Source: CAZWLD01 sp964634685
GTDB lineage: Bacteria; Bacillota_I; Bacilli_A; Acholeplasmatales; JAEDCM01
DNA length: 53,637 bases
Reading direction: 5' to 3'
NCBI GenBank assembly: GCA_964634685.1
Contig: CAZWLD010000013.1
Location: 1 to 53,637, forward strand
Notes under the pieces: generated by a model
The model's database searches: none
Told to the model about the DNA's origin: nothing
What the model saw: the letters and a program-made list of their open reading frames with translations, nothing else
Translations under genes and position numbers: made by a program
Shown: positions 1 through 8,826 of the stretch, piece by piece
Numbering within the stretch: position 1 is the first letter of the stretch
Layout: each line of letters begins with the position of its first letter

Positions 1-105
1 AGAATAGAAGATAGAAGTTAGAATCTTATGACTTATAGTCATGAGAGGTTCAATACCAACTGATTTGTATAGCTTTCCTGAAAGCATTCGTTCTCTTTCC
101 GTCAC
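1..105 (-). CDS. Maltose/galactoside O-acetyltransferase-like protein, N-terminal fragment (runs off window)
   Basis: The minus strand, starting with GTG at 105, encodes a protein beginning MTERERMLSGKLYKS. This is the typical opening of the Mac domain at the front of maltose, galactoside and nodulation-type hexapeptide acetyltransferases. Only 35 codons are in the window, so the acetyl-CoA-binding left-handed beta-helix is not seen. The start lies 1 nt after the stop of the alpha-glucosidase gene, and its ribosome-binding site (AGAGGTGA) is embedded in the last codons of that gene, so the two are probably co-transcribed and coupled. In this family the enzyme acetylates sugars such as maltose or glucose. 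The family call rests on the short N-terminus alone. Confidence 0.6.
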   Translation of the reverse strand, partial: MTERERMLSGKLYKSVGIEPLMTISHKILTSIFYS

Positions 106-106
106 T

Positions 107-2281
107 TTATTCACCTCTTATGATGACATTTTTGATATTGGTATATTTTTCGTAGCCTTGATGAGATAATGAAATGTTAAAATCATTATCAAATGATACA
201 TCATATAGATTATATACGCCATGTTCATAGCTGAAGTCCACTCCATTGTCTTGATAATGGCTATATGTAGCCCTTTCTCCATAACAAAGGAAAGTAATTT
301 CATCTGGATTATCGATATTAGTTGAAGTATATGTAGGAATAATTGAATTGTATTTAACAAAGATTGGGCAGGTATCTAATGGTGTTTCATAAATATATGA
401 TTTTCCACCTTCATAAAGCCTATTGGTATTAAAATCAATCCATTTTCCTTTTGGTAAATAAACAACGCGGTTGAAGGCGCCATTTTTAACCTGAGGAGCG
501 ACAAGAATATTTTCACCAACCATAAATTCATCATTGATGCTTTCGCATTTTGAATCATTTTCAAATTCTAAGGCTAATGGTCTTAAAATTGGTAATCCAT
601 CCTGTTGATGCTTGTAGAATAAATCATATAAATAAGGGACAAGCTTGTATCTTAAATTGACAAATTTACGATAAATATCAATAGTTTCTTGATCAAATGT
701 CCAAGGCTCTTGACGGCGAGTACCGTAGGCTGAATGATTTCGACATAAAGGTGAGAAGATACCGACCTCAATCCAACGGATTAATAATTCCTTTGTACAG
801 TCACTACCAAAGCCACCAATATCGGTTCCGACAAATGGCATACCACTCATTCCTAAATTACATTGTTGAGGAATAGCCATTTCAAGGTGAGCCCAAATTG
901 AATGGTTATCGCCAGTCCAAGCGGTTGTGTATCTTTGGGAACCGCTATAACAAGCTCTTGTGATAATAAATGGACGTTTGTTTGTATTTTCCTTCATTCC
1001 ATTATAGGTTGCTTCGGCCATTAGGTGACCATATACATTATGGACCTCCTTGTGAAGCTTTGTGTTATTTCCATCCTTAAATTCTACATCGAGTTCAATT
1101 GGTCCATTGAAGCTAGCCGGTTCGTTCATATCATTCCAAATACCTGCTACGCCTAAATCAGTAATTTTTTTCGTTAAGCCACCCCACCATTTTCTGACAT
1201 CCTTATCGGTGAAGGCTGGGAAAACAGAATCACCTGGCCAAACAGCATTGTGATACACTTTATTGTCTTTTTGGGCGAAATATTCGTTTTTGAGTCCTTC
1301 TTCATAAACGAAGTATCCGTCCTGGGCTTTTACTCCTGGGTCGATGATAGTTACTACTTTGATTCCTTGTTGCTTTAGGGTGTCAACCATTTCCTTAAAG
1401 CCAGGGAATTTTTCTTCACTTGTTGTGAAAACCTTATATTGATCCATATAATCAATATCGAGATGAACACATTCAAGAGGAATGTCATTTTGTTTGAAGC
1501 TTTCAACTAAAGCTAAAACCTCATCCTTCGAGGCATAGCTCCATCTAGATTGTTGGTAGCCTAAAGTCCATCTTTGCGGAAGATTAACGCGACCGGTAAG
1601 TCTTGTATAAGAGCTTATGATTTCTTTTAAAGAGCCAAAGAAAAGGTAGTAGTTTAAATAGCCACCGGTTGAGCCGAAGAATAACTCATCATCTTTATAT
1701 TTTCCAAAGTCAAAAATTGTTTTATAGGTATTATCCACAAAAATACCATAATTTTTTTCTCCTTTAACGATAAAAAATGGAATTGATTTATAAAGAGACT
1801 TAAAGCAATCAACCTGCGGATCAGGATTATCGGTATTCCAATTGATATATTCATATCCTCTTTTGTTCATAAATCCGGTTTTATCACCAAGACCATAGAT
1901 ACAGTCATTCGGATTTAGCTTTTTGGTGTTTAGGTAATGGTAAGAATCGTTTTCCATTTCCTTGTGTCCCTCAAGGGCTAAAAGGTCATTTTTAACATAG
2001 TTATTGACATAGCGATTATTGACATCCTTTGCGACTAAAACCTCATCCTCATAGATTTCAAGAAGAAGATCATCATTGACAATGATTTTTTTGTTTTGGA
2101 AGAAAATAGTATTTCCTTCTATTTTAGCTTCCAATAAATTTGGTTGATTGATGACGGCGTATGAAACATAATCTTGATTTTTTTCATCTAAGACCTGAAT
2201 GAAGCCATCATAAAGACGAATGATTTGTTTTTTTTCTCCTGCTTGTAAATGAATTTCTTTGTTTTGAATTGTAATTTGCAT
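107..2281 (-). CDS. Alpha-glucosidase, glycoside hydrolase family 31
   Basis: 724-residue GH31 enzyme that hydrolyses terminal alpha-linked glucose (or alpha-xylose in some relatives) by a retaining mechanism. The nucleophile is the Asp in WNDMNEP (about D384) and the acid/base is the Asp in AWTGDN (about D458). GTDIGGF and the HLDIDYMD barrel segment are also present. No signal peptide is visible, so it should act in the cytoplasm on imported oligosaccharides. I chose ATG 2281 because AAAGGAGG lies just upstream; an in-frame start further upstream lacks such a site. It is divergent from an AraC-type regulator and followed by a sugar acetyltransferase, which suggests a small oligosaccharide-use operon controlled by that regulator. 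The exact substrate is not decided by sequence. Confidence 0.93.
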   Translation of the reverse strand: MQITIQNKEIHLQAGEKKQIIRLYDGFIQVLDEKNQDYVSYAVINQPNLLEAKIEGNTIFFQNKKIIVNDDLLLEIYEDEVLVAKDVNNRYVNNYVKNDLLALEGHKEMENDSYHYLNTKKLNPNDCIYGLGDKTGFMNKRGYEYINWNTDNPDPQVDCFKSLYKSIPFFIVKGEKNYGIFVDNTYKTIFDFGKYKDDELFFGSTGGYLNYYLFFGSLKEIISSYTRLTGRVNLPQRWTLGYQQSRWSYASKDEVLALVESFKQNDIPLECVHLDIDYMDQYKVFTTSEEKFPGFKEMVDTLKQQGIKVVTIIDPGVKAQDGYFVYEEGLKNEYFAQKDNKVYHNAVWPGDSVFPAFTDKDVRKWWGGLTKKITDLGVAGIWNDMNEPASFNGPIELDVEFKDGNNTKLHKEVHNVYGHLMAEATYNGMKENTNKRPFIITRACYSGSQRYTTAWTGDNHSIWAHLEMAIPQQCNLGMSGMPFVGTDIGGFGSDCTKELLIRWIEVGIFSPLCRNHSAYGTRRQEPWTFDQETIDIYRKFVNLRYKLVPYLYDLFYKHQQDGLPILRPLALEFENDSKCESINDEFMVGENILVAPQVKNGAFNRVVYLPKGKWIDFNTNRLYEGGKSYIYETPLDTCPIFVKYNSIIPTYTSTNIDNPDEITFLCYGERATYSHYQDNGVDFSYEHGVYNLYDVSFDNDFNISLSHQGYEKYTNIKNVIIRGE

Positions 2282-2303
2282 AATATATGCCTCCTTTAAT
2301 TCA

Positions 2304-2309
2304 ATTATA
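2304..2309 (-). promoter_or_regulatory. -10 element of the alpha-glucosidase promoter
   Basis: On the minus strand a perfect TATAAT lies 23 nt before the start codon of the GH31 gene. No good -35 hexamer sits at the usual distance, consistent with an activator-dependent promoter, possibly served by the divergent AraC protein. The last point is inference. Confidence 0.5.
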
Positions 2310-2367
2310 GTGATTTTTGAAAGCAAAATATATTTAAATAATGGCTATTTATATTAAAATACTGACA

Positions 2368-2376
2368 TGGTATAAT
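2368..2376 (+). promoter_or_regulatory. Extended -10 of the AraC-regulator promoter
   Basis: TGGTATAAT is an extended -10 (TGN-TATAAT), 19 nt before the GTG start of the regulator. The upstream -35 region is weak, as extended -10 promoters tolerate. Confidence 0.55.
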
Positions 2377-2395
2377 TATAGAGAGGTGATAATAA

Positions 2396-3226
2396 GTGAG
2401 AAAAGAAGAAGTTAAGCATGGTGATGATGGTTTTCCTTTTAAGATTTATCCCAATTCAACAGAAGGTGGATATAATTATTATTCACATTGGCATAACGAA
2501 TTGGAAATTATTTATGTTTTAGATGGCGAAATCCTTTCGACCTATAATTCAAATCAAAAAATTCTTCATCAAGGCGATGTTTTATTTATAAACAAGGGTG
2601 ATGTTCATAATTTATATGATTGTAATTGTTTATGTCACTGGTTGGCCTTTGTTTTTGATTATAATTTTTTATCATCATTGATTACGGATCGAGCTTATGA
2701 GAAATATATTTTGCCATTAATAGAAGGCCAATGTGTAATTTTTCCATTGGTAAATTCGAAAGAGGTTATTGCGATATTAAATGAAATATTTAACCTTTAT
2801 AAGGAAAATTCTTTATTTATGGAATTAAAAATAAAAGCTTTATTGTTCGATTTGTTCTTTTTCTTATATAAAAATGATTATATTGAGACTGTAAAAAAAG
2901 CACCTGACAGCTTTGATAAAATCAAGCTAGCGATTGATTTTATATCTAATCATTATGCCGAGGATATTCGAGTAGCGGATATTGCGAGGGCTTGTTTTTT
3001 GAATGAATTTTATTTTATGCGCGTTTTTAAGAAAAATATGAATATGACTGTTAATGAGTATTTGAATCAATATCGGTTAATCAAGGCCTATAAGTTATTG
3101 CGGAAAACAAAATTATCGATAACGGAAATTGCGTATAAGGTTGGCTTTAATAATGTAAGCTATTTTATCGTGAAGCTAAAGCAAATGTATCATAAAACCC
3201 CAAAGGAGATTAGAAGCGGTGAATAA
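2396..3226 (+). CDS. AraC-family transcriptional regulator with cupin sensor domain
   Basis: 276-residue regulator. The first ~150 residues form a cupin-type sugar-sensing domain (SHWHNELEIIYVLDGE, then HQGDVLFINKGDVHNL). The last ~100 form two helix-turn-helix motifs of the AraC/XylS type (IRVADIARACFLNEFYFMRVFKK, broken here only by the family's usual linker, and LSITEIAYKVGFNNVSYFIVKLKQ). GTG start at 2396 with GAGAGGTGAT upstream. It is divergent from the GH31 gene over a 114-bp spacer, so it most likely activates that gene when a sugar is bound. Its 3' end overlaps the next gene by 8 nt. The inducer is unknown. Confidence 0.9.
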   Translation: MRKEEVKHGDDGFPFKIYPNSTEGGYNYYSHWHNELEIIYVLDGEILSTYNSNQKILHQGDVLFINKGDVHNLYDCNCLCHWLAFVFDYNFLSSLITDRAYEKYILPLIEGQCVIFPLVNSKEVIAILNEIFNLYKENSLFMELKIKALLFDLFFFLYKNDYIETVKKAPDSFDKIKLAIDFISNHYAEDIRVADIARACFLNEFYFMRVFKKNMNMTVNEYLNQYRLIKAYKLLRKTKLSITEIAYKVGFNNVSYFIVKLKQMYHKTPKEIRSGE

Positions 3227-3962
3227 ATTATTATTTCAAATTGCCATAGATTTGGTTTGTAAGGATAGTATTAATAATGGAATTGGGACGCTAAAGGAGA
3301 AATCCCTTCATCGCGTGATTAAGCATTATATTGAAAGCGATGAGAATAATCATGAACAAAGGGTTTTAGGATATGTTGCGGATATATTAATAGATAACCA
3401 TATTTATGAAATTCAAACAGCTAATTTTAATAAGCTTAGACCAAAGCTAGATTGCTTTTTAGATAAATATGATGTGACGGTTTGTTATCCGATTCCACGA
3501 ATAAAATATCTATCATGGATAAACATCGAAACAGGTGAAGCATCGGAAAAGCGAAAAAGCCCTAAAAGAGGGACTCCTTATTTAGTATATGATGAACTTT
3601 ATAAGATAAAAAATTATTTAAAGCATCCACATTTTCATTTAAAAATTTTATTAATTGACCAAATAGAATATCGGTTATTAGATGGGTGGAATGAAACGAA
3701 GAAAAAGGGCTCACATCGCGAAAATCGCGTTCCCTTAGAGCTAATTGATGAGATTGATGTTTTATCTGTTTCTGATTATGAAAAGTTAATACCCAAGTTA
3801 AATGATAAATTCACCTCAAAGGATTTTGCTTTATCCGCTCACATCAATTTGAAAATGGCACAAGTGGCTTTAAATATTTTGAAATATTTAGGTTTAGTAA
3901 TTGCGGTTGGTAAAGAAAAAAATAGTATAATCTATGAAAAAAAGCTATGTAGTACTAGATAA
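3219..3962 (+). CDS. Uncharacterised protein with PD-(D/E)XK nuclease-like N-terminus
   Basis: 247 residues; I do not recognise a named family. The N-terminal ~90 residues look like a PD-(D/E)XK nuclease core: a helix with Glu (LHRVIKHYIE), a strand carrying Asp (YVADIL), then YEIQTA on the next strand, the usual place of the E-x-K/Q pair, followed by a helix and a VTVCYPI strand. The C-terminal part (about 195-247) looks like a winged helix. GTG 3219 is preceded by AAAGGAG at 3202-3208, inside the AraC gene, with which it overlaps by 8 nt. Nuclease activity is inference from motif order only; the shared mRNA with an AraC regulator is unexplained. Confidence 0.6.
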   Translation: MNKLLFQIAIDLVCKDSINNGIGTLKEKSLHRVIKHYIESDENNHEQRVLGYVADILIDNHIYEIQTANFNKLRPKLDCFLDKYDVTVCYPIPRIKYLSWINIETGEASEKRKSPKRGTPYLVYDELYKIKNYLKHPHFHLKILLIDQIEYRLLDGWNETKKKGSHRENRVPLELIDEIDVLSVSDYEKLIPKLNDKFTSKDFALSAHINLKMAQVALNILKYLGLVIAVGKEKNSIIYEKKLCSTR

Positions 3963-3965
3963 AAA

Positions 3966-3993
3966 AAGGAAAGGTTTTTGAGCCTTTCCTTTA
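3966..3993. terminator. Bidirectional rho-independent terminator
   Basis: A perfect 10-bp stem (AAAGGAAAGG / CCTTTCCTTT) with an 8-nt loop is flanked by an A-run on the left and T-rich sequence on the right. It can end transcription from the nuclease-like gene (plus) and from the aminopeptidase gene (minus). Confidence 0.85.
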
Positions 3994-3998
3994 ATGTT

Positions 3999-5357
3999 TT
4001 ATTTTGTTAGGAAAACCATATAAGCTTTGTATGCCTCGTAAACATCAACCTTTGAAACAACCTCCCAAGGAGCATGCATATTTAAGACCGGAACACCAGC
4101 ATCGATAACATTCATATTGTAGTTACCAAGGATATAGGCAATTGTTCCACCTCCACCTTGATCAACTTTTCCAAGCTCGGCTGTTTGGAAGTTAATTTCA
4201 TTAGCATCCATAATGCTTCTTAACCATGCGATATATTCAGGGTTAGCGTCATTACATCCACTCTTTCCGCGAGAACCAGTAAATTTGTTGAAAACAATTC
4301 CTTTACCTAGATAAGCGGAGTTTTTAGCTTCATTTACACTTGGAAATAAAGGATCAACGCCAGCACTAACATCGGAAGAAAGCATTTTTGTATTTTGCAT
4401 TGCATGACGTAAATCAAGAATTGATCCTTGTCCTTGAAGTGTTAATAATTCAAGAACAGTGTTTTCAAAGAATAAGGAGTGAGCTCCGGTTGCGCCAATT
4501 GAACCAACCTCTTCCTTATCAACTAAAATACAACAAGAGGTGTATTCAGGGTTTTCAATATCAAGAGTAGCTTTTAAAGAAGTATAAGCGCAAACACGAT
4601 CGTCATGACCATAACCCATAATCATACTGCGGTCTAAACCATAATCACGAGCTGGACCTGCCGGCACAACCTCTAATTCAGCACTCAAGAAATCCTCTTC
4701 CTCGAAGTCATACTTATCCTTGAGGATATTTAGAATGTTAGCTTTTACTGAATAATCATCACCTGTTGGAATACTACCAACCATTAAATCTAAATCTTCA
4801 CCCTCAATAACCTTGGCTGCGGTTTTTTGCATTTGGTCTTGGGCTAAATGAACTAATAAATCATTAATTCCTAAAACTGGGTCATTTGGATCTTCACCAA
4901 TAGAAACGTTTATTGAAGTACCATCCTTTTTAACCACTACTCCATGAAGGGCAAGAGGAAGAGTAACCCATTGATATTTTTTAATTCCACCATAATAGTG
5001 AGTGTCTAATAAAGCAAAACCATCTTTCTCATATAAAGGATTTTGCTTGATATCTAAGCGTGGTGAATCAATGTGCGCTCCAAGAACACGCATTCCTTCG
5101 ATGATTGGCTTTTTTCCAATTACAAATAAAGCAATATTTTTGTTTTTATTGACAACATAGAACTTATCATTTGGTTTTAATTCTTTATAAGCCTCAAGGG
5201 GTTTAAAACCGTTTTTTTTCGCAAGCTCAACTGATTTAACCACGCAAGCGCGTTCCGTTTTTCCGTAGGAAATATAATCCTTATATTCCTCATTGAACTG
5301 CATTAATTGTTCCATTTCTTTTTCTTTATATTTTTCCCATGCATTTTTTGCGTACAT
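3999..5357 (-). CDS. M18-family zinc aminopeptidase
   Basis: 452-residue cytosolic metallo-aminopeptidase of family M18 (aspartyl aminopeptidase / aminopeptidase I type), which removes N-terminal residues from peptides. Visible landmarks are GAHIDSPRLD (first metal-binding His/Asp), LVDKEEVGSIGATGAHS (catalytic Glu pair), MLSSDVSAGVDP (metal Asp), DQGGGGTIAY and VLNMHAPWEV (last metal His). Length is normal for the bacterial members. ATG 5357 has AAAGGAGGT upstream. It is monocistronic, with its own promoter and a terminator shared with the convergent gene. Likely role: recycling of peptides. M18 versus the related M42 is decided by length and the motif set. Confidence 0.93.
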   Translation of the reverse strand: MYAKNAWEKYKEKEMEQLMQFNEEYKDYISYGKTERACVVKSVELAKKNGFKPLEAYKELKPNDKFYVVNKNKNIALFVIGKKPIIEGMRVLGAHIDSPRLDIKQNPLYEKDGFALLDTHYYGGIKKYQWVTLPLALHGVVVKKDGTSINVSIGEDPNDPVLGINDLLVHLAQDQMQKTAAKVIEGEDLDLMVGSIPTGDDYSVKANILNILKDKYDFEEEDFLSAELEVVPAGPARDYGLDRSMIMGYGHDDRVCAYTSLKATLDIENPEYTSCCILVDKEEVGSIGATGAHSLFFENTVLELLTLQGQGSILDLRHAMQNTKMLSSDVSAGVDPLFPSVNEAKNSAYLGKGIVFNKFTGSRGKSGCNDANPEYIAWLRSIMDANEINFQTAELGKVDQGGGGTIAYILGNYNMNVIDAGVPVLNMHAPWEVVSKVDVYEAYKAYMVFLTK

Positions 5358-5397
5358 ATATATTACCTCCTTTTAATAATAGGTTTACGCTTATTTT

Positions 5398-5426
5398 ATT
5401 ATAATCGAAAATGAATTTTTAATCAA
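5398..5426 (-). promoter_or_regulatory. Promoter of the M18 aminopeptidase gene
   Basis: On the minus strand TTGATT (5426-5421), a 17-nt spacer and a perfect TATAAT (5403-5398), 41 nt before the start codon. Confidence 0.8.
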
Positions 5427-5431
5427 TCACT

Positions 5432-6055
5432 TTACACATATTCCTTTAATTTATCAATATCGATTATTTTGATTGTTTTGGAATAGTAATCTATTATTCC
5501 TTCGGTTTTTAACTTTATTAATTCTCGTGAGAGGGAGGGACGTTCGATATTTAGAATATCTGCCCATTGTTCTTTATTATAGTCTAGGGTAAAGGTTAAA
5601 GAATTTTTTTCTTTACTGATATTTAAAAGGTAATAACAAATTTTACTACGGATGCTTTTTTTTGATAATAGCTTAACTCGATTATTTAAAGCAAAGGCTT
5701 GTGAAGATATTTTGTTTAATAAAAGAAAAGCTATTTCCGAATCATTTTTGATGATTTCTACCAAATCATTCTTTTTAATGAATTCAAGAGTAAGCTTGGT
5801 TTTGGCGATGATTGTTGCGGGAAAATGCGCGTGATTGGAGAAGAGAAGAATATCTCCAATAACATCACCAGGATTTATATATCTAATTATCGATTCGTTG
5901 CCATCAAAAAAAATGTTTTTGATAATCCCTTGACCTTCTTTTATGTGATATAGGCCTAAGCATTCGTCCCCTTCTTGAAATAGGATGTGATTGGCCTCGT
6001 AAGTTTTGATTTCAATTTTCGCTTTTTTTTGATAGAGTGATAAAAATAGGTTCAT
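5432..6055 (-). CDS. Crp/Fnr-family transcriptional regulator
   Basis: 207 residues. An N-terminal cyclic-nucleotide-binding-type beta-roll (ILFQEGDECLGLYHIKEGQG, then YINPGDVIGDILLF) is followed by a winged helix with WADILNIERPSLSRELIKL as recognition region. The N-terminal Cys cluster of oxygen-sensing FNR is absent, and the cAMP-binding Arg signature is not obvious, so the effector is unknown. ATG 6055 is preceded by AAAAGGAG and overlaps the upstream YfhP-like gene by ATGA, so the two are translationally coupled. A longer in-frame start lies inside that gene without a ribosome-binding site and was not used. Confidence 0.85.
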   Translation of the reverse strand: MNLFLSLYQKKAKIEIKTYEANHILFQEGDECLGLYHIKEGQGIIKNIFFDGNESIIRYINPGDVIGDILLFSNHAHFPATIIAKTKLTLEFIKKNDLVEIIKNDSEIAFLLLNKISSQAFALNNRVKLLSKKSIRSKICYYLLNISKEKNSLTFTLDYNKEQWADILNIERPSLSRELIKLKTEGIIDYYSKTIKIIDIDKLKEYV

Positions 6056-6981
6056 TTGACATTCTCCTTTTTTAACTTTTCGATGAATTTTTCTTCCTTG
6101 AAGACCCATCCTAAATAGCTATTCGTGATTTTGTTATCTTTGATGGTAAAATAGGCTCGAAAGTAATAAAATCCTTTTTTTCGGTATTTTAAATCATAAA
6201 GCATAAAGCCATCATCAGTCTTTTGAAAAATATGGGCAATGGATTTTCTGACAAAGGCTTGATAGGTTTTGTTCGTAATTAATGATGAAAAATAAACATC
6301 AGGAATCGGTGATTTTTGGATTTTATCAATTTCAATGAGCTTTTTATAATAAATTCCGACAATGTATGAATCATCAAATTCGATAATAATGTGCCATTTT
6401 AACGGATCAGCTTTGGATAAGGCAAATATTTTTTTCGATTCCGGATATTGATTTCTTAATGAGTTAATGATTTTATTCTTTTTGACTACTCTTAAAACAA
6501 AGTAAAGAATAAAGGCAATTATTTCTAAGATTATAATATAAATATGAAAAAATGATATGATTGTCCCAATGACTAAAATGGAAAAAAAGATGGGGTCAAA
6601 GGTATAAATAACATTTAATTGATAATCTCTTTTTTTCGGTATAAGCTTTGTTCCATAGGGGTTTAATACATCTAAAAAAAGATGAATTCCAATTGAAATT
6701 AAAGAGATTACAAAAAGTTGGAAAAAGCTATCATTAAAGGGTAAACACAAAAGAGGAGAGATCAAGGCGAGGAGGGGAAGAAGGACAATGGTGTGCGATA
6801 ATCCACGGTGATTTAGAACATATGAATTGTTCGATTTGATTTTAAATAAAACATCAGCGTCAGGAATTATTGAACTTATGATAGCTGTTAGGTAAATTGT
6901 CCATTCATTAGGAATTTTAAGAATGCTCTGTCCAACAACGCCAATGGCGATTCCTGTAATGATGTGGGTTCCGGTATCCAT
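6052..6981 (-). CDS. YfhP/YdjM-family membrane-bound metal-dependent hydrolase
   Basis: 309 residues. It opens with MDTGTHIITGIAIG, then SSIIPDADVLF and NHRGLSHTIVLLPLL: the H, D-x-D and HRGxSHS/T metal-site motifs of the YdjM/YfhP family. About four to five hydrophobic segments span residues 1-170. A soluble C-terminal part of ~140 residues resembles that of Bacillus YfhP. The biochemical function of the family is not settled. ATG 6981 has GAGGTGA upstream. It shares an mRNA with the Crp-type regulator through an ATGA overlap. Confidence 0.8.
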   Translation of the reverse strand: MDTGTHIITGIAIGVVGQSILKIPNEWTIYLTAIISSIIPDADVLFKIKSNNSYVLNHRGLSHTIVLLPLLALISPLLCLPFNDSFFQLFVISLISIGIHLFLDVLNPYGTKLIPKKRDYQLNVIYTFDPIFFSILVIGTIISFFHIYIIILEIIAFILYFVLRVVKKNKIINSLRNQYPESKKIFALSKADPLKWHIIIEFDDSYIVGIYYKKLIEIDKIQKSPIPDVYFSSLITNKTYQAFVRKSIAHIFQKTDDGFMLYDLKYRKKGFYYFRAYFTIKDNKITNSYLGWVFKEEKFIEKLKKENVK

Positions 6982-7056
6982 TGCTAATCACCTCAATGTT
7001 AGTTTATCACATTGTAATGAAATAATATATATTTTTGTAAAATGGAGTGTTAATTC

Positions 7057-7085
7057 TTGTTATTCAATTATAGTTGTAATATAAT
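7057..7085 (+). promoter_or_regulatory. Promoter of the cysS-mrnC-ATPase operon
   Basis: TTGTTA (7057-7062), exactly 17 nt, TATAAT (7080-7085), 26 nt before the GTG start. The short leader leaves no room for a T-box element. Confidence 0.8.
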
Positions 7086-7111
7086 ATTATAGAGGTTAAG
7101 GAGATGGTTTT

Positions 7112-8431
7112 GTGCAGATATATAATTCATTAACAAATAAAAAAGAAGAATTTAAAACAATTATGCCTAACGAATTATCGATGTATGTTTGTGGGCCAAC
7201 GGTTTATAACTATATTCATATTGGAAATTCCCGCCCTGTTATCTTTTTTGATGTCGTTAAAAGATATTTTCAATATAAAGGATATAAGGTAACCTATGCT
7301 TCAAATATCACTGATGTTGATGATAAAATTATTCAAAAGGCAATTGAAAATAATTGCACTGAGGCAGAAATTACTAAAAAGTATATCGCTGCCTTTTGGG
7401 AGGATGTTAAATCACTTGGCAGTAAGAGACCTGATGTCACACCCTATGCAACCGAGTTTATTCAACCGATGATTAATTTTATTCAAAGCCTAATTGATAA
7501 GGGCCATGCTTATGAAAAAGATGGTGATGTCTATTTCCGTGTTTTATCAATTGAAAATTACGGTCAGCTATCTAATCAAAGAACAGAAGCTTTGGAAATG
7601 GGAGCTCGAATTAGTATTGAGGATAAAAAGGAAAGTCCATTGGATTTCACATTATGGAAGAAAACAAACGAAGGAATAAAGTGGAATAGTCCTTGGGGAA
7701 TGGGACGACCTGGATGGCATACAGAATGTGTTGTGATGATTGATTCTGTTTTTGGTCATAAAATTGATATCCATGGTGGGGGAACGGATTTAAAATTCCC
7801 ACATCATGAAAATGAGATTGCGCAATCTGTTGCCTGCAATAATCATTCACTAGCTAATTTTTGGATGCATGTTGGAAGATTAGATTTTAATAATGAGAAG
7901 ATGAGTAAATCGTTAGGAAATGTTGTATGGGTTAAGGAGCTTTTAAATGAATATCATCCGAATGCCTTTAGAATGTTAATATTAAATACTAATTATCGTC
8001 AGCCAATTAATTATACAGTAGATTTGATGAATCAATTTAAGTCTGAATATGAAAAGCTTGAAAGAAGCTATCGCCAAGCCTTCGTTTACTTGGATATTAA
8101 TGATTTATTTACTAATGAAGTTGATAACGAAGTAATGAAATTATTTGAGGAATATATGGATGATGATTTCAATACAGCTAATGTCAGCACTATTATTTCT
8201 GATTTGCTTAAGAAAATGAATGTGGCTTTACGTAATAAAAATGAAGAATTAAAGGTTCTTTTTAACACTTTAAAAACCATTTTAGATTGTTTAGGTATTG
8301 TTATTCCCTTGAATCGTTTTAGCGAAGAGGATAAAGCTGTTTATTTAGAATGGGAAAATGCCCGAAAAAATAAAGATTTTGCCAAGGCTGATGAGCTTCG
8401 TGGTATTCTTGTTTCCAAGGGGTTATTATGA
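7112..8431 (+). CDS. cysS: Cysteinyl-tRNA synthetase
   Basis: 439-residue class I synthetase that charges tRNA-Cys in the cytoplasm. Visible are YVCGPTVYNYIHIGNSRP (zinc-ligand Cys plus the HIGH-type motif), GWHTECVVM with the second zinc Cys, HGGGTDLKFPHHENEIAQS, and KMSKSLGN (KMSKS loop). The C-terminal helical part is slightly shorter than the usual 460-470 residues. GTG 7112 follows AAGGAGA. The last four bases overlap the start of mrnC (ATGA), the same order as in Bacillus, and both are read from the promoter at 7057. Confidence 0.97.
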   Translation: MQIYNSLTNKKEEFKTIMPNELSMYVCGPTVYNYIHIGNSRPVIFFDVVKRYFQYKGYKVTYASNITDVDDKIIQKAIENNCTEAEITKKYIAAFWEDVKSLGSKRPDVTPYATEFIQPMINFIQSLIDKGHAYEKDGDVYFRVLSIENYGQLSNQRTEALEMGARISIEDKKESPLDFTLWKKTNEGIKWNSPWGMGRPGWHTECVVMIDSVFGHKIDIHGGGTDLKFPHHENEIAQSVACNNHSLANFWMHVGRLDFNNEKMSKSLGNVVWVKELLNEYHPNAFRMLILNTNYRQPINYTVDLMNQFKSEYEKLERSYRQAFVYLDINDLFTNEVDNEVMKLFEEYMDDDFNTANVSTIISDLLKKMNVALRNKNEELKVLFNTLKTILDCLGIVIPLNRFSEEDKAVYLEWENARKNKDFAKADELRGILVSKGLL

Positions 8432-8826
8432 TAGCCGAGCAATATAATGGCTTAACCTTGGCCTATATTGGTGATGCTTATTATGAACTCTTGGTTCGAA
8501 ATCTTGTCATTAAATCTGGAAACGGGAAGGTTAATGACTTACATAAGATGGCTGTTAGCTATACCTCGGGTGAGGCGCAGGCTCGTTTTATTACGGCAAT
8601 GATTGATGATAATTTTTTATCGGAAAAGGAAATTGAATTCTATAAAAAGGGTCGTAATTGCCATACTAATCAAAATCGAAAAAATATTTCGGTTTTGATG
8701 CATCAAAAGGCCACAGGCTTTGAATCATTGATTGGATACTTATACTTAGAAGAGCAGTACACAAGAATTAATGAAATTATGGAATATATTGAAAAAATAG
8801 TGAAAGCGGTGAAGTATAATGGCTAA
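8428..8826 (+). CDS. mrnC: Mini-ribonuclease III (23S rRNA maturation)
   Basis: 132-residue RNase III-type catalytic domain without a double-stranded-RNA-binding domain, as in Bacillus Mini-III, which matures the ends of 23S rRNA. LAYIGDAYYELLVRNLVI carries the catalytic Asp region, RGRNCHTN-type sequence (KKGRNCHTNQNRKN) is typical, and ATGFESLIGYLYL holds the catalytic Glu. It overlaps cysS by 4 nt and the following ATPase gene by 8 nt, so the three genes are tightly coupled. Confidence 0.93.
   Translation: MIAEQYNGLTLAYIGDAYYELLVRNLVIKSGNGKVNDLHKMAVSYTSGEAQARFITAMIDDNFLSEKEIEFYKKGRNCHTNQNRKNISVLMHQKATGFESLIGYLYLEEQYTRINEIMEYIEKIVKAVKYNG

Noticed and set aside
3219..3962. Nuclease-like gene as part of a defence system
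   Set aside because: No methyltransferase, helicase or other defence partner is nearby.
7086..7111. T-box leader before cysS
   Set aside because: The leader is only about 20 nt, far too short for a T-box.
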